Below, piece by piece: positions 28,001-34,603 of a stretch of 64,000 bases of DNA; the first letter of the stretch is position 1, and each line of letters begins with the position of its first letter. Both the position numbers and the translations under genes were made by a program. The notes under the pieces are model-generated. The model saw only the letters and a program-made list of their open reading frames with translations, did no database searches and was not told the origin of the DNA. Origin of the DNA: SIG307 sp045596385 (GTDB lineage Bacteria; Bacillota; Clostridia; Lachnospirales; Lachnospiraceae); assembly GCA_045596385.1 (NCBI GenBank), contig JAZOCC010000028.1:34229-98228 (forward strand), given 5' to 3'.

Positions 28001-28946
28001 GGTTCTCACCTTCAAGAATCTGTCCCCATGCAGAGCCCAGCCAGTAAGCCACCTCACCGGAGGCGAACTGTTTCGCGGTCTTGGCAGCCGTGCCGTCAAT
28101 ATCGTCGGTTTCGCTGTCTGCGAGATAGTAGCAGTTTATTACTCTAATATACTGACCATAGTTCTCGCCCGCCACGCCGCCGACATATTCGTTGCCGCTG
28201 ACGGTTCCTACGTTATAGCAGTTTTCTACAGTGGCACTATTATAGCCCACCACGCCACCGACACATTCGTAGCCGCTGACGGTTCCTACGTTATAGCAGC
28301 GTTCTACAGTGGCACTGTTCATGCCCACCACGCCGCCGACCCATTTGAAGGCGCTGACGGTGCCTTCGTTATAGCAGTTTTCTATGGTGCCGTTGTTATA
28401 GCCCACCACGCCGCCAACATCATGTTCGCCTCTGAAGTAAGAATCAACCACACCTACATTCTGCACGGTGCCTTGGCTGACTCCACCGAACAAACCCACT
28501 TCAGCAAACTCACCGTTAATGTCATTACAGTACAGGCCGGAAACGGTCTTGCCGTTGCCGTTAAAGATGCCTTGGTAATTGAAGTTACTTCTGTAGCAAA
28601 TGGGCGTCCAGGTGCGGAAACTGCTTGTATTGGGGTTTACCTTTTCCATTTCAACAAGCACACCCTCATTGACCACAATATTATCGGTCAGCTCACCATT
28701 AATGGATTTATTTCCACCGTTGACCGCCGCCGCAAAGGCATACAGCTCATCCGCTGTACCAATCTCATAAGCTCCGTCACCATCGGTATCTCTTAAGGTA
28801 ACCGAGTCATTTGTATCAATGGTAACGGTCAAATCCGTTGCGGCCTCAGCCGCATAAGCCCCAATCACTTGCTCAGTGCCGGTTACCATCAGAATTACTA
28901 AAGTAACTGCAGCTATCCGCTTCATTTTTTTCTTTAACTTTTTCAT
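22074..28946 (-). CDS. Large secreted GLUG/MBG/Fn3 repeat protein
   Basis: 2,290 residues from ATG 28946 (AAGGAGGAG upstream). Signal peptide: MKKLKKKMKRIAAVTLV start, cleavage near AYA-AEA. Three long blocks of GLUG-type repeats (VGGVVGYNxGTVENCYNVGTVSG theme) occupy about residues 130-980, each introduced by a similar NGKTVSGLY segment. Next come MBG-like beta domains (KIYGETDPAF), Ig-like repeats, a Cys-rich module (CSHSGGKATCKDKAVCTVCG), a Thr-Pro-Lys linker (about 1625-1719), and two near-identical ~280-residue modules of Fn3-like domains. No LPxTG or S-layer anchor is seen, so it is either released or held by an unknown module. Probably an adhesin or extracellular-matrix protein; function inferred. 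It follows tetR. Confidence 0.85.
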   Translation of the reverse strand: MKKLKKKMKRIAAVTLVILMVTGTEQVIGAYAAEAATDLTVTIDTNDSVTLRDTDGDGAYEIGTADELYAFAAAVNGGNKSINGELTDNIVVNEGVLVEMEKVNPNTSSFRTWTPICYRSNFNYQGIFNGNGKTVSGLYCNDINGEFAEVGLFGGVSQGTVQNVGVVDSYFRGEHDVGGVVGYNNGTIENCYNEGTVSAFKWVGGVVGMNSATVERCYNVGTVSGYECVGGVVGYNSATVENCYNVGTVSGNEYVGGVAGENYGQYIRVINCYYLADSETDDIDGTAAKTAKQFASGEVAYWLGSAWGQILEGENRQNSPVLGGEKVYRAYNCQGKRVLFSNIEGQTGVHSYENGYCTFCDSFESPEGNGTEESPYLIDNAGKLYWFASQVNGGSKSIHGKLTENIVVNQNVLKADGTLNEGTFREWTPIMFYSGIFDGNGKTVSGLYFNNSETLYVGLFGSVPGGTVQKVGVIDFYFNGNKYVGGVVGGNSSTVKNCYIVGSVSGDDDYVGGVVGYADKSSTVTDCYSVGSINGNSRVGGVAGYSYGIVENCYNVGTVSGNKYVGGVVGNNTGTVTNCYNVGTVSGDEYVGSVLGDNYDKNTTVTNCYYLADSEADDIDGTTAKTVAQFASGEVAYLLDSVSSEDDLVWGQNIGIEDYPVFSGVRVYPVYNCENTIVDYSNTEQPTLHDVYSNGFCILCDSFEIPEGSGTEGSPYLIDNAGKLYWFASLVNSNSYTAFHGKLTENIVVNQNVLKEDGTLNGGTFREWTPIGNNMVNHYSGIFNGNGKTVSGLYLNNSSANNVGLFGYVQGGTVQKVGVVDSYFSGDTNVGGVVGRKSSGPVENCYNTGTVSGSENVGGVVGSNTGTVKNCYNIGSVSGDKNVGGAVGYNTDTVKNCYNIGSVSGDKNVGGAVGYNTGTAENCYYIKDGITGEELSGSGEAKTESDFISGEVAYLLNGFSSENVAWYQTLGTDTYPVLNSEHGTVYSIYKCDETTHAGYSNVNENEPHIDENPVNNTCDVCGANLHTHEWTYTVNGDTITAVCNADGCLSNEDAKTIVISASGKTYDGTAVTASVTNNVDGTDYSSSIVYKDSTGADVNEAINAGTYTASLTLTNADSTKVTASVEFTIARMPIEVYAMDASKIYGETDPAFFAYDEPALPWLADALTGELVREAGENVGTYAIKQGTLTNENNPNYDITFTNGTFTINKAEAPAVNVPTATAITYGETLSDSNLSNSFWAWVDGTTVPNTTAYHNAYIEVDDSNYDYTGVYGYDSANHRVVEEVLVQLNRATLTITAESYSIKVGCNLPTYEYNVAGLVGNDTLPVTVSISCSAADGNTTGTYEITVSGDEGTDLYEIAYVNGTLTITEKGVRTIVASDVTMTYGETGKKVGATTNGDGTITYTVATGTDVISVDAAGNIAVLKAGTATVTINAAETADYAAATKTVTVTVNKAINAPNMPSVTMNVAYGVETVGAVTLPEGWAWAAEDASKALTVGEAVSATTVYNGADKGNYETETVEVAITRSKCSHSGGKATCKDKAVCTVCGESYGAVDLTNHANTANILSYDETGHWDECEGCGADLNKADHSYRSEVTKQPTVDEEGERTYTCGTCGYSYTEAIDKLTPTPTATPTPKPTATPKPTVAPTATPTPKPTATPTPKPTATPTPKPTATPTPKPTATPTPTVAPTATPKPTVAPTATPTVAPTATPTPKPTATPTPSSLPTPQKPYKIANVVSGVHVYWNAVEDVSQYGVWRSETGKNGTYKWLGNPAAAHFTDIKAESGKTYFYKITSYDAATKTHSDMSETIGIIYVGTPDITVRSNVASGIALGWEKIEGATGYGIYRKSYDGSDAWKRIATVEGNETFTYIDTSVSTANGTMYRYTIRALAGSDMKTLSGCRNTGRTMVRLSNRELTNVTANGSTSAKCTWTTSSQVTGYEIRFVSLTGTTKDFTVGNYKTGSKVFTGLTAGAAYEVQIRSYKKIEAVGTFYSDWSEEKSVSIGGSVAPESLPVPAKPHKITNVVSGVHVYWTAINGVEKYGLWRSETGKNGEYKWIANPTAAHFTDTKAESGKTYYYKVTTMDVASNTHGAKSEAIGLTYVATPDINSRSNVTDGIALGWERIEGATGYAIYRKSYDGADAWARIATIEGNDTFTYTDTSVSSANGTVYRYTIRALAGSDRKTLSGCRNTGRTMTRLTDRALSSVTAVNASSAKCSWTTTSQATGYEIMFVSETGDVKTFTVGNYKTGVKTFTGLTSGTAYTVQVRSYKNVSGVGSFYSGWSEGQSVTMP
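22077..23770 (-). repeat. Tandem duplication of a ~840-bp Fn3 module
   Basis: The C-terminal part of the large protein consists of two consecutive modules that share long identical stretches (GVHVYW, WRSETGKNG, AHFTD.KAESGKTY, GIALGWE.IEGATGY, YRYTIRALAGSD, KTLSGCRNTGRTM). Each contains about three Fn3-like sandwiches. Confidence 0.85.
23788..24072 (-). repeat. Low-complexity Thr-Pro-Lys linker repeats
   Basis: About 285 bp of 18-24-bp units encoding PTATPTPKP, PKPTATP and APTATP variants. It is an extended, probably O-glycosylated or wall-spanning linker between the MBG/Cys-rich part and the Fn3 modules. Such arrays slip easily during replication and assembly. Confidence 0.9.
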
Positions 28947-28979
28947 ACAAATCACTCCTCCTTGCTCTGCTATATACAT

Positions 28980-29029
28980 AAAAAGCACATACGGTTACAT
29001 AGGCATTTCCCCATTTACCTGATATGTGC
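28980..29029 (-). terminator. Terminator-like hairpin in the leader of the large secreted protein gene
   Basis: Minus strand arms GCACATA/TATGTGC (29023-29029 and 28985-28991) with a 31-nt interior that can form a second stem, followed by a run of five T. It lies after tetR (stop 29125) but only 34 nt before the ATG of the large gene. It is therefore either the tetR terminator or a conditional attenuator for the large gene. Confidence 0.5.
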
Positions 29030-29124
29030 CCGAAAACTGTAAATTGGCATCAAAACGAAAGGAATACCAGTCTGTGCTGTATTTGTTAGCTTTCTTTCAA
29101 TTTAGGTGTCAACTCCTTCAAAAC

Positions 29125-29817
29125 CTATTTTGCAGTTTTTTGTACTTCTGCCATGTATTTCTCTTCTACATAATTGCAAAACATTTCAAATACATGTTTT
29201 CCTTTGCTTTGGTAGTCTCCAGCCATTACATCTGCAATAATACTTTGTCTGATTCTTTCGGGTACTTCATATATCTTCATAATCGCATCCAGACTGCTTG
29301 TCACCCTCTGTTCGAAGGAAAGCTTCTCCGCATTCTCCGTCATAAGCATTGCATACTCGATCCCGGATGCCACATTCTCTGCCTGAATAAATTGCGTTTC
29401 TGTCCACTCCGGGCAAAATTCGCCAAAAGCTTTCTTTGCCCTTTCGGTATCATTGGCACGAATGATCTCCAAGGCCATCGGACGTGTATAGGCGGATATC
29501 ATAAAATCCTTTACGTTCGGACTTTCCGCACAGTTGGAAGCATGCATGACCAGTTCAAACAGATAGGCACGAATGGAGGAATACTCGCCCTCCGCTTCCT
29601 GCTCCTCCGTCTGCGCCTGAAACGCGCACAGTTCCTTGACCAGCTCCGCAAGAATATGCTCCTTGGTAGGAAACCAGAAGGTAAGGTTTCCGGTACTTAT
29701 ATGCAGCATTCTCGCTATAACCGAAACGTAGGTATCAGTATATCCCTTTTCCAAAAAAAATTTGGTTGCACACTGTAATATTTCATACTTAGTACGTTGC
29801 ATCTTTGGTCTCGCCAT
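29125..29817 (-). CDS. TetR-family transcriptional regulator
   Basis: 230 residues from ATG 29817 (GGAGGTG 7 nt upstream). N-terminal helix-turn-helix: EILQCATKFFLEKGYTDTYV, VIARMLHISTGNLTFWFPTKEHIL. It is followed by an all-helical ligand and dimerisation domain not assignable to a ligand. Its promoter (TTGACA-18-TATAAT) is overlapped at both boxes by arms of a 16-bp inverted repeat, which argues for autorepression. The next gene downstream is the 2,290-residue secreted protein, so it may control surface-protein output; that link is positional only. Confidence 0.9.
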   Translation of the reverse strand: MARPKMQRTKYEILQCATKFFLEKGYTDTYVSVIARMLHISTGNLTFWFPTKEHILAELVKELCAFQAQTEEQEAEGEYSSIRAYLFELVMHASNCAESPNVKDFMISAYTRPMALEIIRANDTERAKKAFGEFCPEWTETQFIQAENVASGIEYAMLMTENAEKLSFEQRVTSSLDAIMKIYEVPERIRQSIIADVMAGDYQSKGKHVFEMFCNYVEEKYMAEVQKTAK

Positions 29818-29837
29818 TCTTACACCTCCACGGTTTT

Positions 29838-29894
29838 TAGCAACAATCCTATTATAATCTTTTTCTCCCAAATCTGTCAATAGGAATGTTGCTA
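29838..29894 (-). promoter_or_regulatory. tetR promoter with flanking inverted-repeat operator
   Basis: TTGACA (29875-29880) and TATAAT (29851-29856), 18-bp spacer. Inverted repeats TAGCAACAATCCTATT (29838-29853) and AATAGGAATGTTGCTA (29879-29894) match at 15 of 16 positions and cover the -10 and -35 regions respectively. This is the expected layout for autorepression by the TetR protein. Confidence 0.7.
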
Positions 29895-29901
29895 GAAATC
29901 A

Positions 29902-29938
29902 AGAAAAAACGCTGTCTGCATTTCTGCAGACAGCGTTT
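29902..29938 (-). terminator. Strong terminator of dut
   Basis: 13-bp perfect stem AACGCTGTCTGCA/TGCAGACAGCGTT with a 4-nt loop, followed on the minus strand by six T. It lies 14 nt beyond the dut stop and just upstream of the tetR promoter. Confidence 0.9.
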
Positions 29939-29951
29939 CAATTATGTTTTT

Positions 29952-30485
29952 CTACTTCCCCGTCGTACTCCCGAACCCGCCGTTTCGTTTTCCTTCTGCC
30001 GCATCGTCTACTGTAATCCCATACGGCAAAAAGATTCCCTGGGCAAAACCTGTTCCCTCTGTCAGCTCCACGGTCTTTCCTTCGTTAGAGTCGTTAGTGA
30101 CCTTTATAAAGATATGCCCCTCATTGTCGGAGTAAAAATAGTCACTGTCGATAACGCCTACGGTATTATTCAACTGCAGGCGGTACTTAAAGCCGAGACC
30201 GCTTCTCGGAAACAGCATCAGCACAAAGCTCTCCGCCATCTCCGCACGGATACCGGTGGGAATCTTTGCCGTTTCACCCGGTGCCAAAGTTACCGTTACC
30301 GGCATAAAGAAATCATATCCGGCAGAGCCTGTGGTGGCTCTGACCGGAAGTTTTAAACTCTCATAAATCTCCCCTGCCCGGCCCTCTTCTGCCGGAAACG
30401 CATCGGAAAAATCTGCTACAAACCGCTCCTTGCTGATCTTCGAAAAGGCCGCAATCCGCGGCGCACCCGGATATTCAAACGTCAT
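29952..30485 (-). CDS. dut: dUTP diphosphatase-family protein
   Basis: 177 residues. The five trimeric-dUTPase motifs can be followed: SAGYDF (1), FPRSGLGFK (2), NTVGVIDSDY (3), GFAQGIF (4) and GGFGSTTGK (5). Motif 5 carries an extra Thr relative to GFGSTG. An N-terminal ~50-residue extension makes it longer than the usual ~145 residues. It removes dUTP and supplies dUMP. AAGGAGAT precedes the ATG, and the gene follows the aminopeptidase by 3 nt, so the two are coupled. Confidence 0.9.
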   Translation of the reverse strand: MTFEYPGAPRIAAFSKISKERFVADFSDAFPAEEGRAGEIYESLKLPVRATTGSAGYDFFMPVTVTLAPGETAKIPTGIRAEMAESFVLMLFPRSGLGFKYRLQLNNTVGVIDSDYFYSDNEGHIFIKVTNDSNEGKTVELTEGTGFAQGIFLPYGITVDDAAEGKRNGGFGSTTGK

Positions 30486-30488
30486 GGT

Positions 30489-31913
30489 TTATATCTCCTT
30501 TAAGAACGCAACATAACCGCAATATGCTTCGTACAAATCGGACTTGCTGATAATTTCCCACGGCGCATGCATGTTTAATACCGCAACACCGCTGTCGATA
30601 ACCTCCATGCCGTAGTTTGCCATAATGTAAGCGATGGTTCCGCCGCCGCCCTCATCTACACGGCCCAACTCGGAGGTCTGGAAGGTTACCTTATGAGTAT
30701 CCAGAGCCGCACGAAGTCTTGCCATATACTCTGCGTTGGCGTCGTTGGAGCCGGACTTCCCGCGGGAACCGGTGTACTTGTTAAATACCAGCCCCTTACC
30801 GAAGTATGCGGTGTTCTTCTTTTCGCTCACCGACGGATAGTTCGGATCAAATGCCGCACTTACGTCGGAAGACAGCATCTGGGAGTTGGAAAGGGCACGA
30901 CGTACCTTAAGCTCGGAGTAATCCCCGCACAGATTCATAACCTCTGCCACCGCATTTTCAAAGAAACGGGAATGCATACCGGTAGCACCTACGCTGCCGA
31001 TTTCTTCCTTGTCCACCAGGATACAAACTGCGGTACGGTCCACCTTTTTTAATGCAAACAATGCCTTTAAGGACGGATATGCACACACACGGTCATCATG
31101 GCCGTAGCCCATAATCATGCTACGATCGATACCGAACTCTCTTGCCGCGCCTGCCGGAACCGCTTCGATCTCCGCAGACACAAAATCGTCCTCCTCGATA
31201 TCATACTGCTCCTTTAACATAGCAAGGATATTGCTCTTTACCGCTTCCTTCTCCTCACCCTCAAGCGGGATACTTCCCACTAAAATATTTAAGTCTTCGC
31301 CTTCTACTACCTTTGCGGCGTTCTTTTCCATCTGTTTTGCGGACAGGTGAACCAAAAGGTCCGTAATACCCACAACCGGGTCCGTGTCCTTCTCACCGAT
31401 GACTACGTTTACTACCGTGCCGTCCTTCTTTACAACAACACCGTGAAGAGCCAGCGGCAGGGTCACCCACTGATACTTCTTGATGCCGCCGTAGTAATGG
31501 GTATCTAACATCGCCATCTCCGTGTCCTCATAGAACGGAACCTGCTTTAAGTCAAGACGCGGGGAATCGATGTGAGCGCCCAGAATCTTCATACCGTTCT
31601 CTAACGGCTCCTCACCGATTAAGAAAAGCGCTACCGCCTTTCCCATATGATTCACATATACCTTATCGCCTGCCTTAAGCTTTGCATTCTTAGCGATAGC
31701 ATCCTTCATATCCACATAGCCTTCTGCCTGAGCCAGACGAAGCACCTCATCCACACACTCACGCTCGGTCTTACAGTCGGAAATAAACTTACGATATCCT
31801 TCCGCAAAATCAAACACTGCTTTCTTTTCCTTTGCGGAATACTTTAACCAAGCGTTCTTGCTCGGCTTCGTACCCTTCTTGTCCTTTGTCGGTTCTGCTT
31901 TTTTCGTTGCCAT
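30489..31913 (-). CDS. M18-family aminopeptidase
   Basis: 474 residues of a cytoplasmic di-zinc aminopeptidase. Metal and catalytic signatures: LGAHIDSPRLDL (His-Asp), GYGHDDRVCAYPSL, DKEEIGSVGATGM with the Glu pair, and a C-terminal MHAPWEIISK with His. This matches the M18 (aspartyl aminopeptidase, ApeA/ApeB-like) family, length normal. Releases N-terminal residues from peptides during turnover. AAGGAAGG precedes the ATG. Co-transcribed with dut. Confidence 0.92.
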   Translation of the reverse strand: MATKKAEPTKDKKGTKPSKNAWLKYSAKEKKAVFDFAEGYRKFISDCKTERECVDEVLRLAQAEGYVDMKDAIAKNAKLKAGDKVYVNHMGKAVALFLIGEEPLENGMKILGAHIDSPRLDLKQVPFYEDTEMAMLDTHYYGGIKKYQWVTLPLALHGVVVKKDGTVVNVVIGEKDTDPVVGITDLLVHLSAKQMEKNAAKVVEGEDLNILVGSIPLEGEEKEAVKSNILAMLKEQYDIEEDDFVSAEIEAVPAGAAREFGIDRSMIMGYGHDDRVCAYPSLKALFALKKVDRTAVCILVDKEEIGSVGATGMHSRFFENAVAEVMNLCGDYSELKVRRALSNSQMLSSDVSAAFDPNYPSVSEKKNTAYFGKGLVFNKYTGSRGKSGSNDANAEYMARLRAALDTHKVTFQTSELGRVDEGGGGTIAYIMANYGMEVIDSGVAVLNMHAPWEIISKSDLYEAYCGYVAFLKEI

Positions 31914-31986
31914 ACTATTACCTTCCTTTCGGATATATTGTTCTTATCTTACTATAGAAAATTCCCATATTCCTTCAAATACAATA

Positions 31987-32018
31987 AAAGGAGTGCCATA
32001 TAAATCTGCACCCCTTTA
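31987..32018 (-). terminator. Terminator of the MATE gene
   Basis: Imperfect stem AAAGGAGTGC/GCACCCCTTT with an 11-nt loop, then TTTTATTGTATTT on the minus strand, 8 nt past the MATE stop. Confidence 0.65.
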
Positions 32019-32025
32019 GTATATC

Positions 32026-33402
32026 CTATTTTTTTCCTTCATTCAAGTAGAAGTTTCGCTTCCGCATATAGTAATATGCGATTCCCAGCGGCACCGCCGC
32101 CGAAATCCATGCAAGCGGTCCTGCCAGACAAATTCCACGGAATCCGATGAGTCCCGGTAAGATGTAGGACGCCAGCACACGGGTAATGAGCTCGAACACA
32201 CCGCCCATGAGCGGCATAAAACTCCGTCCGATGCCCTGTAATACATTGCGGTATACAAATATCATGTTCAAAAACGGGAAAAATATTGCTGCCTGACGCA
32301 AATACAACTGTGCCGAATCCAAGATTTCCTCAATTACAGAAGCATCTACATCTTCCGTCGTCATAAACAGCTTTGTAATCGGCTCTCCCAGCACGAACAA
32401 AATACCCATGGAAATTACCGCACAAATCAAGGTCAACATGGTACACTTTGCCACACCCTCTTTGATACGGTCGGTCCGTCCCGCGCCCATGTTCTGGCCG
32501 GAGTAGTTTGCCATAGCCACACCGAAGGTCAGGGCCGGCTGGGTTACCAGCTGTTCTGCCTTACATGCTGCCGTAAAAGCCGCAATCTTTGCCGTTCCGA
32601 ACAAATTCAGTGCACCCTGTACCACTACCGTACCGATGGCGGTAATACAAAACTGGAACGCCATCGGCAGACCGATATTTAAATGTCTGCGGTACAGTGC
32701 AACCGGTGCCTTAAAATCACCCTTTGACAAGTGCAAAACCGGATACTTTTTCCAAATGTAAAACAAACAGCAAACGCCGGACACCAACTGTGAAATCACC
32801 GTTGCCAGTGCCGCTCCTGCCACGCCCATGTGAGCATAACGAATCAACACGATATCCAGTACAATATTCAGTAGGGAAGAAATTATCAAAAAGTACAACG
32901 GACTCTTACTATCGCCCACCGCACGCAAAAAGCATGCCAGCAGATTGTACATCATAGTCGCCGCAATTCCGGCATAGATGATGCTGATATAGGTCGCCGC
33001 ATCCCCGATAATTTCCTCCGGCGTATGAATCAGACGAAGCAGCGGCTTAGCCGTAAGTAACGCCAGGAGCGTAATTCCTACCGTAAATCCGGCGCTGAGT
33101 ACCACTGCACTGCCCTCTGCCTTCTTAAGGCCTGCTTCATCCTTTGCCCCAAACCGTTGTGCCACCAGCACCGCAAAACCGCTGGTAAGGCCGTTGGCAA
33201 AACCCAATACCAGGAAATTTAGGGAGCCGGTGGTTCCCACCGCTGCCAGGGCCTGATACCCCAGATACTTTCCTACAATAATCGTATCCACCATGTTGTA
33301 AAGCTGCTGAAACACATTTCCCAAAAGAACCGGCAGGGAAAACAAAAGGAGCAGCTTTAACGGACTGCCTTTCGTCATGTCTCTGACTTTTGTATTACTC
33401 AT
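32026..33402 (-). CDS. MATE-family multidrug/cation efflux transporter
   Basis: 458 residues, twelve membrane helices. The N-terminus (MTKGSPLKLLLLFSLPVLLGNVFQQLYNMVDTIIVGKYLG) is the typical MATE opening. The second half repeats the fold (YRRHLNIGLPMAFQFCITAIG). Exports cationic drugs or metabolites with Na+ or H+ exchange. GAGGTGACCT precedes the ATG. The gene lies 233 nt after the AraC/Rel-HD regulator, with a terminator between them, and may be its target by position. Confidence 0.92.
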   Translation of the reverse strand: MSNTKVRDMTKGSPLKLLLLFSLPVLLGNVFQQLYNMVDTIIVGKYLGYQALAAVGTTGSLNFLVLGFANGLTSGFAVLVAQRFGAKDEAGLKKAEGSAVVLSAGFTVGITLLALLTAKPLLRLIHTPEEIIGDAATYISIIYAGIAATMMYNLLACFLRAVGDSKSPLYFLIISSLLNIVLDIVLIRYAHMGVAGAALATVISQLVSGVCCLFYIWKKYPVLHLSKGDFKAPVALYRRHLNIGLPMAFQFCITAIGTVVVQGALNLFGTAKIAAFTAACKAEQLVTQPALTFGVAMANYSGQNMGAGRTDRIKEGVAKCTMLTLICAVISMGILFVLGEPITKLFMTTEDVDASVIEEILDSAQLYLRQAAIFFPFLNMIFVYRNVLQGIGRSFMPLMGGVFELITRVLASYILPGLIGFRGICLAGPLAWISAAVPLGIAYYYMRKRNFYLNEGKK

Positions 33403-33549
33403 AGGTCACCTCATTTATCTTTGAAAATATGAATACCATACACATAGATTCCGAAAGCCATTGTAATTTGTTTTTACGTTACTGTCAATCATGTATTGTT
33501 ATACAATTTCTGACATTTTATCAATATCTAAACATCCGGAGAAGAATAG

Positions 33550-33594
33550 AAAAAATGCCATGCTCACAAATTCCCTATCGCAAACATGGCATTC
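33550..33594 (-). terminator. Terminator of the AraC/HD gene
   Basis: Arms ATGCCATG/CATGGCAT (33555-33562 and 33585-33592) around a 22-nt loop, then TTTTTT on the minus strand. Confidence 0.75.
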
Positions 33595-33635
33595 CTTTAT
33601 CCAAACAAACTCTTTTCTTTAAATAATCTTCACCT

Positions 33636-34529
33636 CTACGAATACTTCCTCGCCAAATCGTTTAGCTCCTCCAGAAGCTTCTGGATATTCACCTTCCGGG
33701 CTAACGGCAAATAAAACTCAATGGTTTCCTTTGCCTTAACGGCACGCTTCTCCTCCGCCAGATACTCAATGGTACGCATATTGTGTAAGCGCTCCGCCAG
33801 CTTAATGAGAACCACTTCCTCCAGACAGTTCTCTCTGTCCGTATGCCAAAGGCCGATTTTCTCCACGATACTCCATACCTTTCCCGGAAGCTCGGCAGAC
33901 AAGTCCACCGCCTCGGAACGCTCCGAGATATCCGAAAACAGCCCGGCCAGTACCGTGTCCGCATCAGCGCCCATATCTGCCAACAACATTGCCACATTCA
34001 GCGTATGGGTCACAAACTCATCTCCGGAGTACCGGTACTTTCCCTCATATACCTTACAAGCCGTGCTGTATACCTTAGTGAGCACCGTTTCTTCTACCAC
34101 AATATTATTCTTCTTAAGTAACTCTTTTAATCCCGCAAGCAACTCCTCCTTCGGGGTTCCAAGCTTCGTACTGTTTAAAAAAATCTGTTCCATACAGTTC
34201 CCTCCTATGCAATCAAGCTCCAGTCTCAAAGTTCTGAGAAGGGACGGAGAACAACCGAATTCCCGTTTAAACGCTCTGGAAAAAGCACTGTGGGATTCAA
34301 AGCCGTACCGGAAGGCCACATCTATGATTCTACTCCCCGCAAGAATCTCGTCCATGGCCCGAAACAACCGTCTTCTGCAAATGTACTCCATCACCGTTTC
34401 GCCGGTGTGTGCCTTAAACAACTGCAAAAAGTGATACTCCGAGTAACCCGCCATATCCGCCAGTTGTGCATTTGTCAGCTTCTCTTCCAAGTGTTCTTCC
34501 ATATAATCTAAAATCCGGTTCATATCCAT
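33636..34529 (-). CDS. AraC-type regulator fused to a degenerate Rel/SpoT HD domain
   Basis: 297 residues from ATG 34529 (GGAAGGG 6 nt upstream; a GTG at 34544 lacks a site). Residues 1-100 are a full AraC DNA-binding domain (LTNAQLADMAGYSEYHFLQLF; IDVAFRYGFESHSAFSRAFK). Residues ~148-297 align along their length with the hydrolase domain of the Rel protein encoded at 18568-20868: YRYSGDEFVTHTLNVAMLL, VLAGLFSDISER and IKLAERLHNMRTIEYL match its SGEPYIIHP, IAGILHDVVEDT and IKLADRLHNLRTLQY. Metal ligands are altered: His of HD is Ser (199), the last Asp of HDxxED is Arg, and Asp of KLAD is Glu; H175 remains. It likely binds a nucleotide without hydrolysing it. It is followed by a MATE exporter. 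Confidence 0.8.
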   Translation of the reverse strand: MDMNRILDYMEEHLEEKLTNAQLADMAGYSEYHFLQLFKAHTGETVMEYICRRRLFRAMDEILAGSRIIDVAFRYGFESHSAFSRAFKREFGCSPSLLRTLRLELDCIGGNCMEQIFLNSTKLGTPKEELLAGLKELLKKNNIVVEETVLTKVYSTACKVYEGKYRYSGDEFVTHTLNVAMLLADMGADADTVLAGLFSDISERSEAVDLSAELPGKVWSIVEKIGLWHTDRENCLEEVVLIKLAERLHNMRTIEYLAEEKRAVKAKETIEFYLPLARKVNIQKLLEELNDLARKYS

Positions 34530-34603
34530 CAACTTCCCTTCCACGTGGTAGCTTTAGCATAGCATAATTCAAAAGGGTATGCTGTACCGAAACCGGGATG
34601 TTA

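Noticed and set aside
26613..28796. Long plus-strand frames opposite the GLUG blocks
   Set aside because: Repeat-driven shadows (HHAADIFVAADG theme) with no start signals.
28947..29124. c-di-GMP-I riboswitch in the large-protein leader
   Set aside because: The conserved GEMM core sequences were not found; the region is kept only as an unassigned structured leader.
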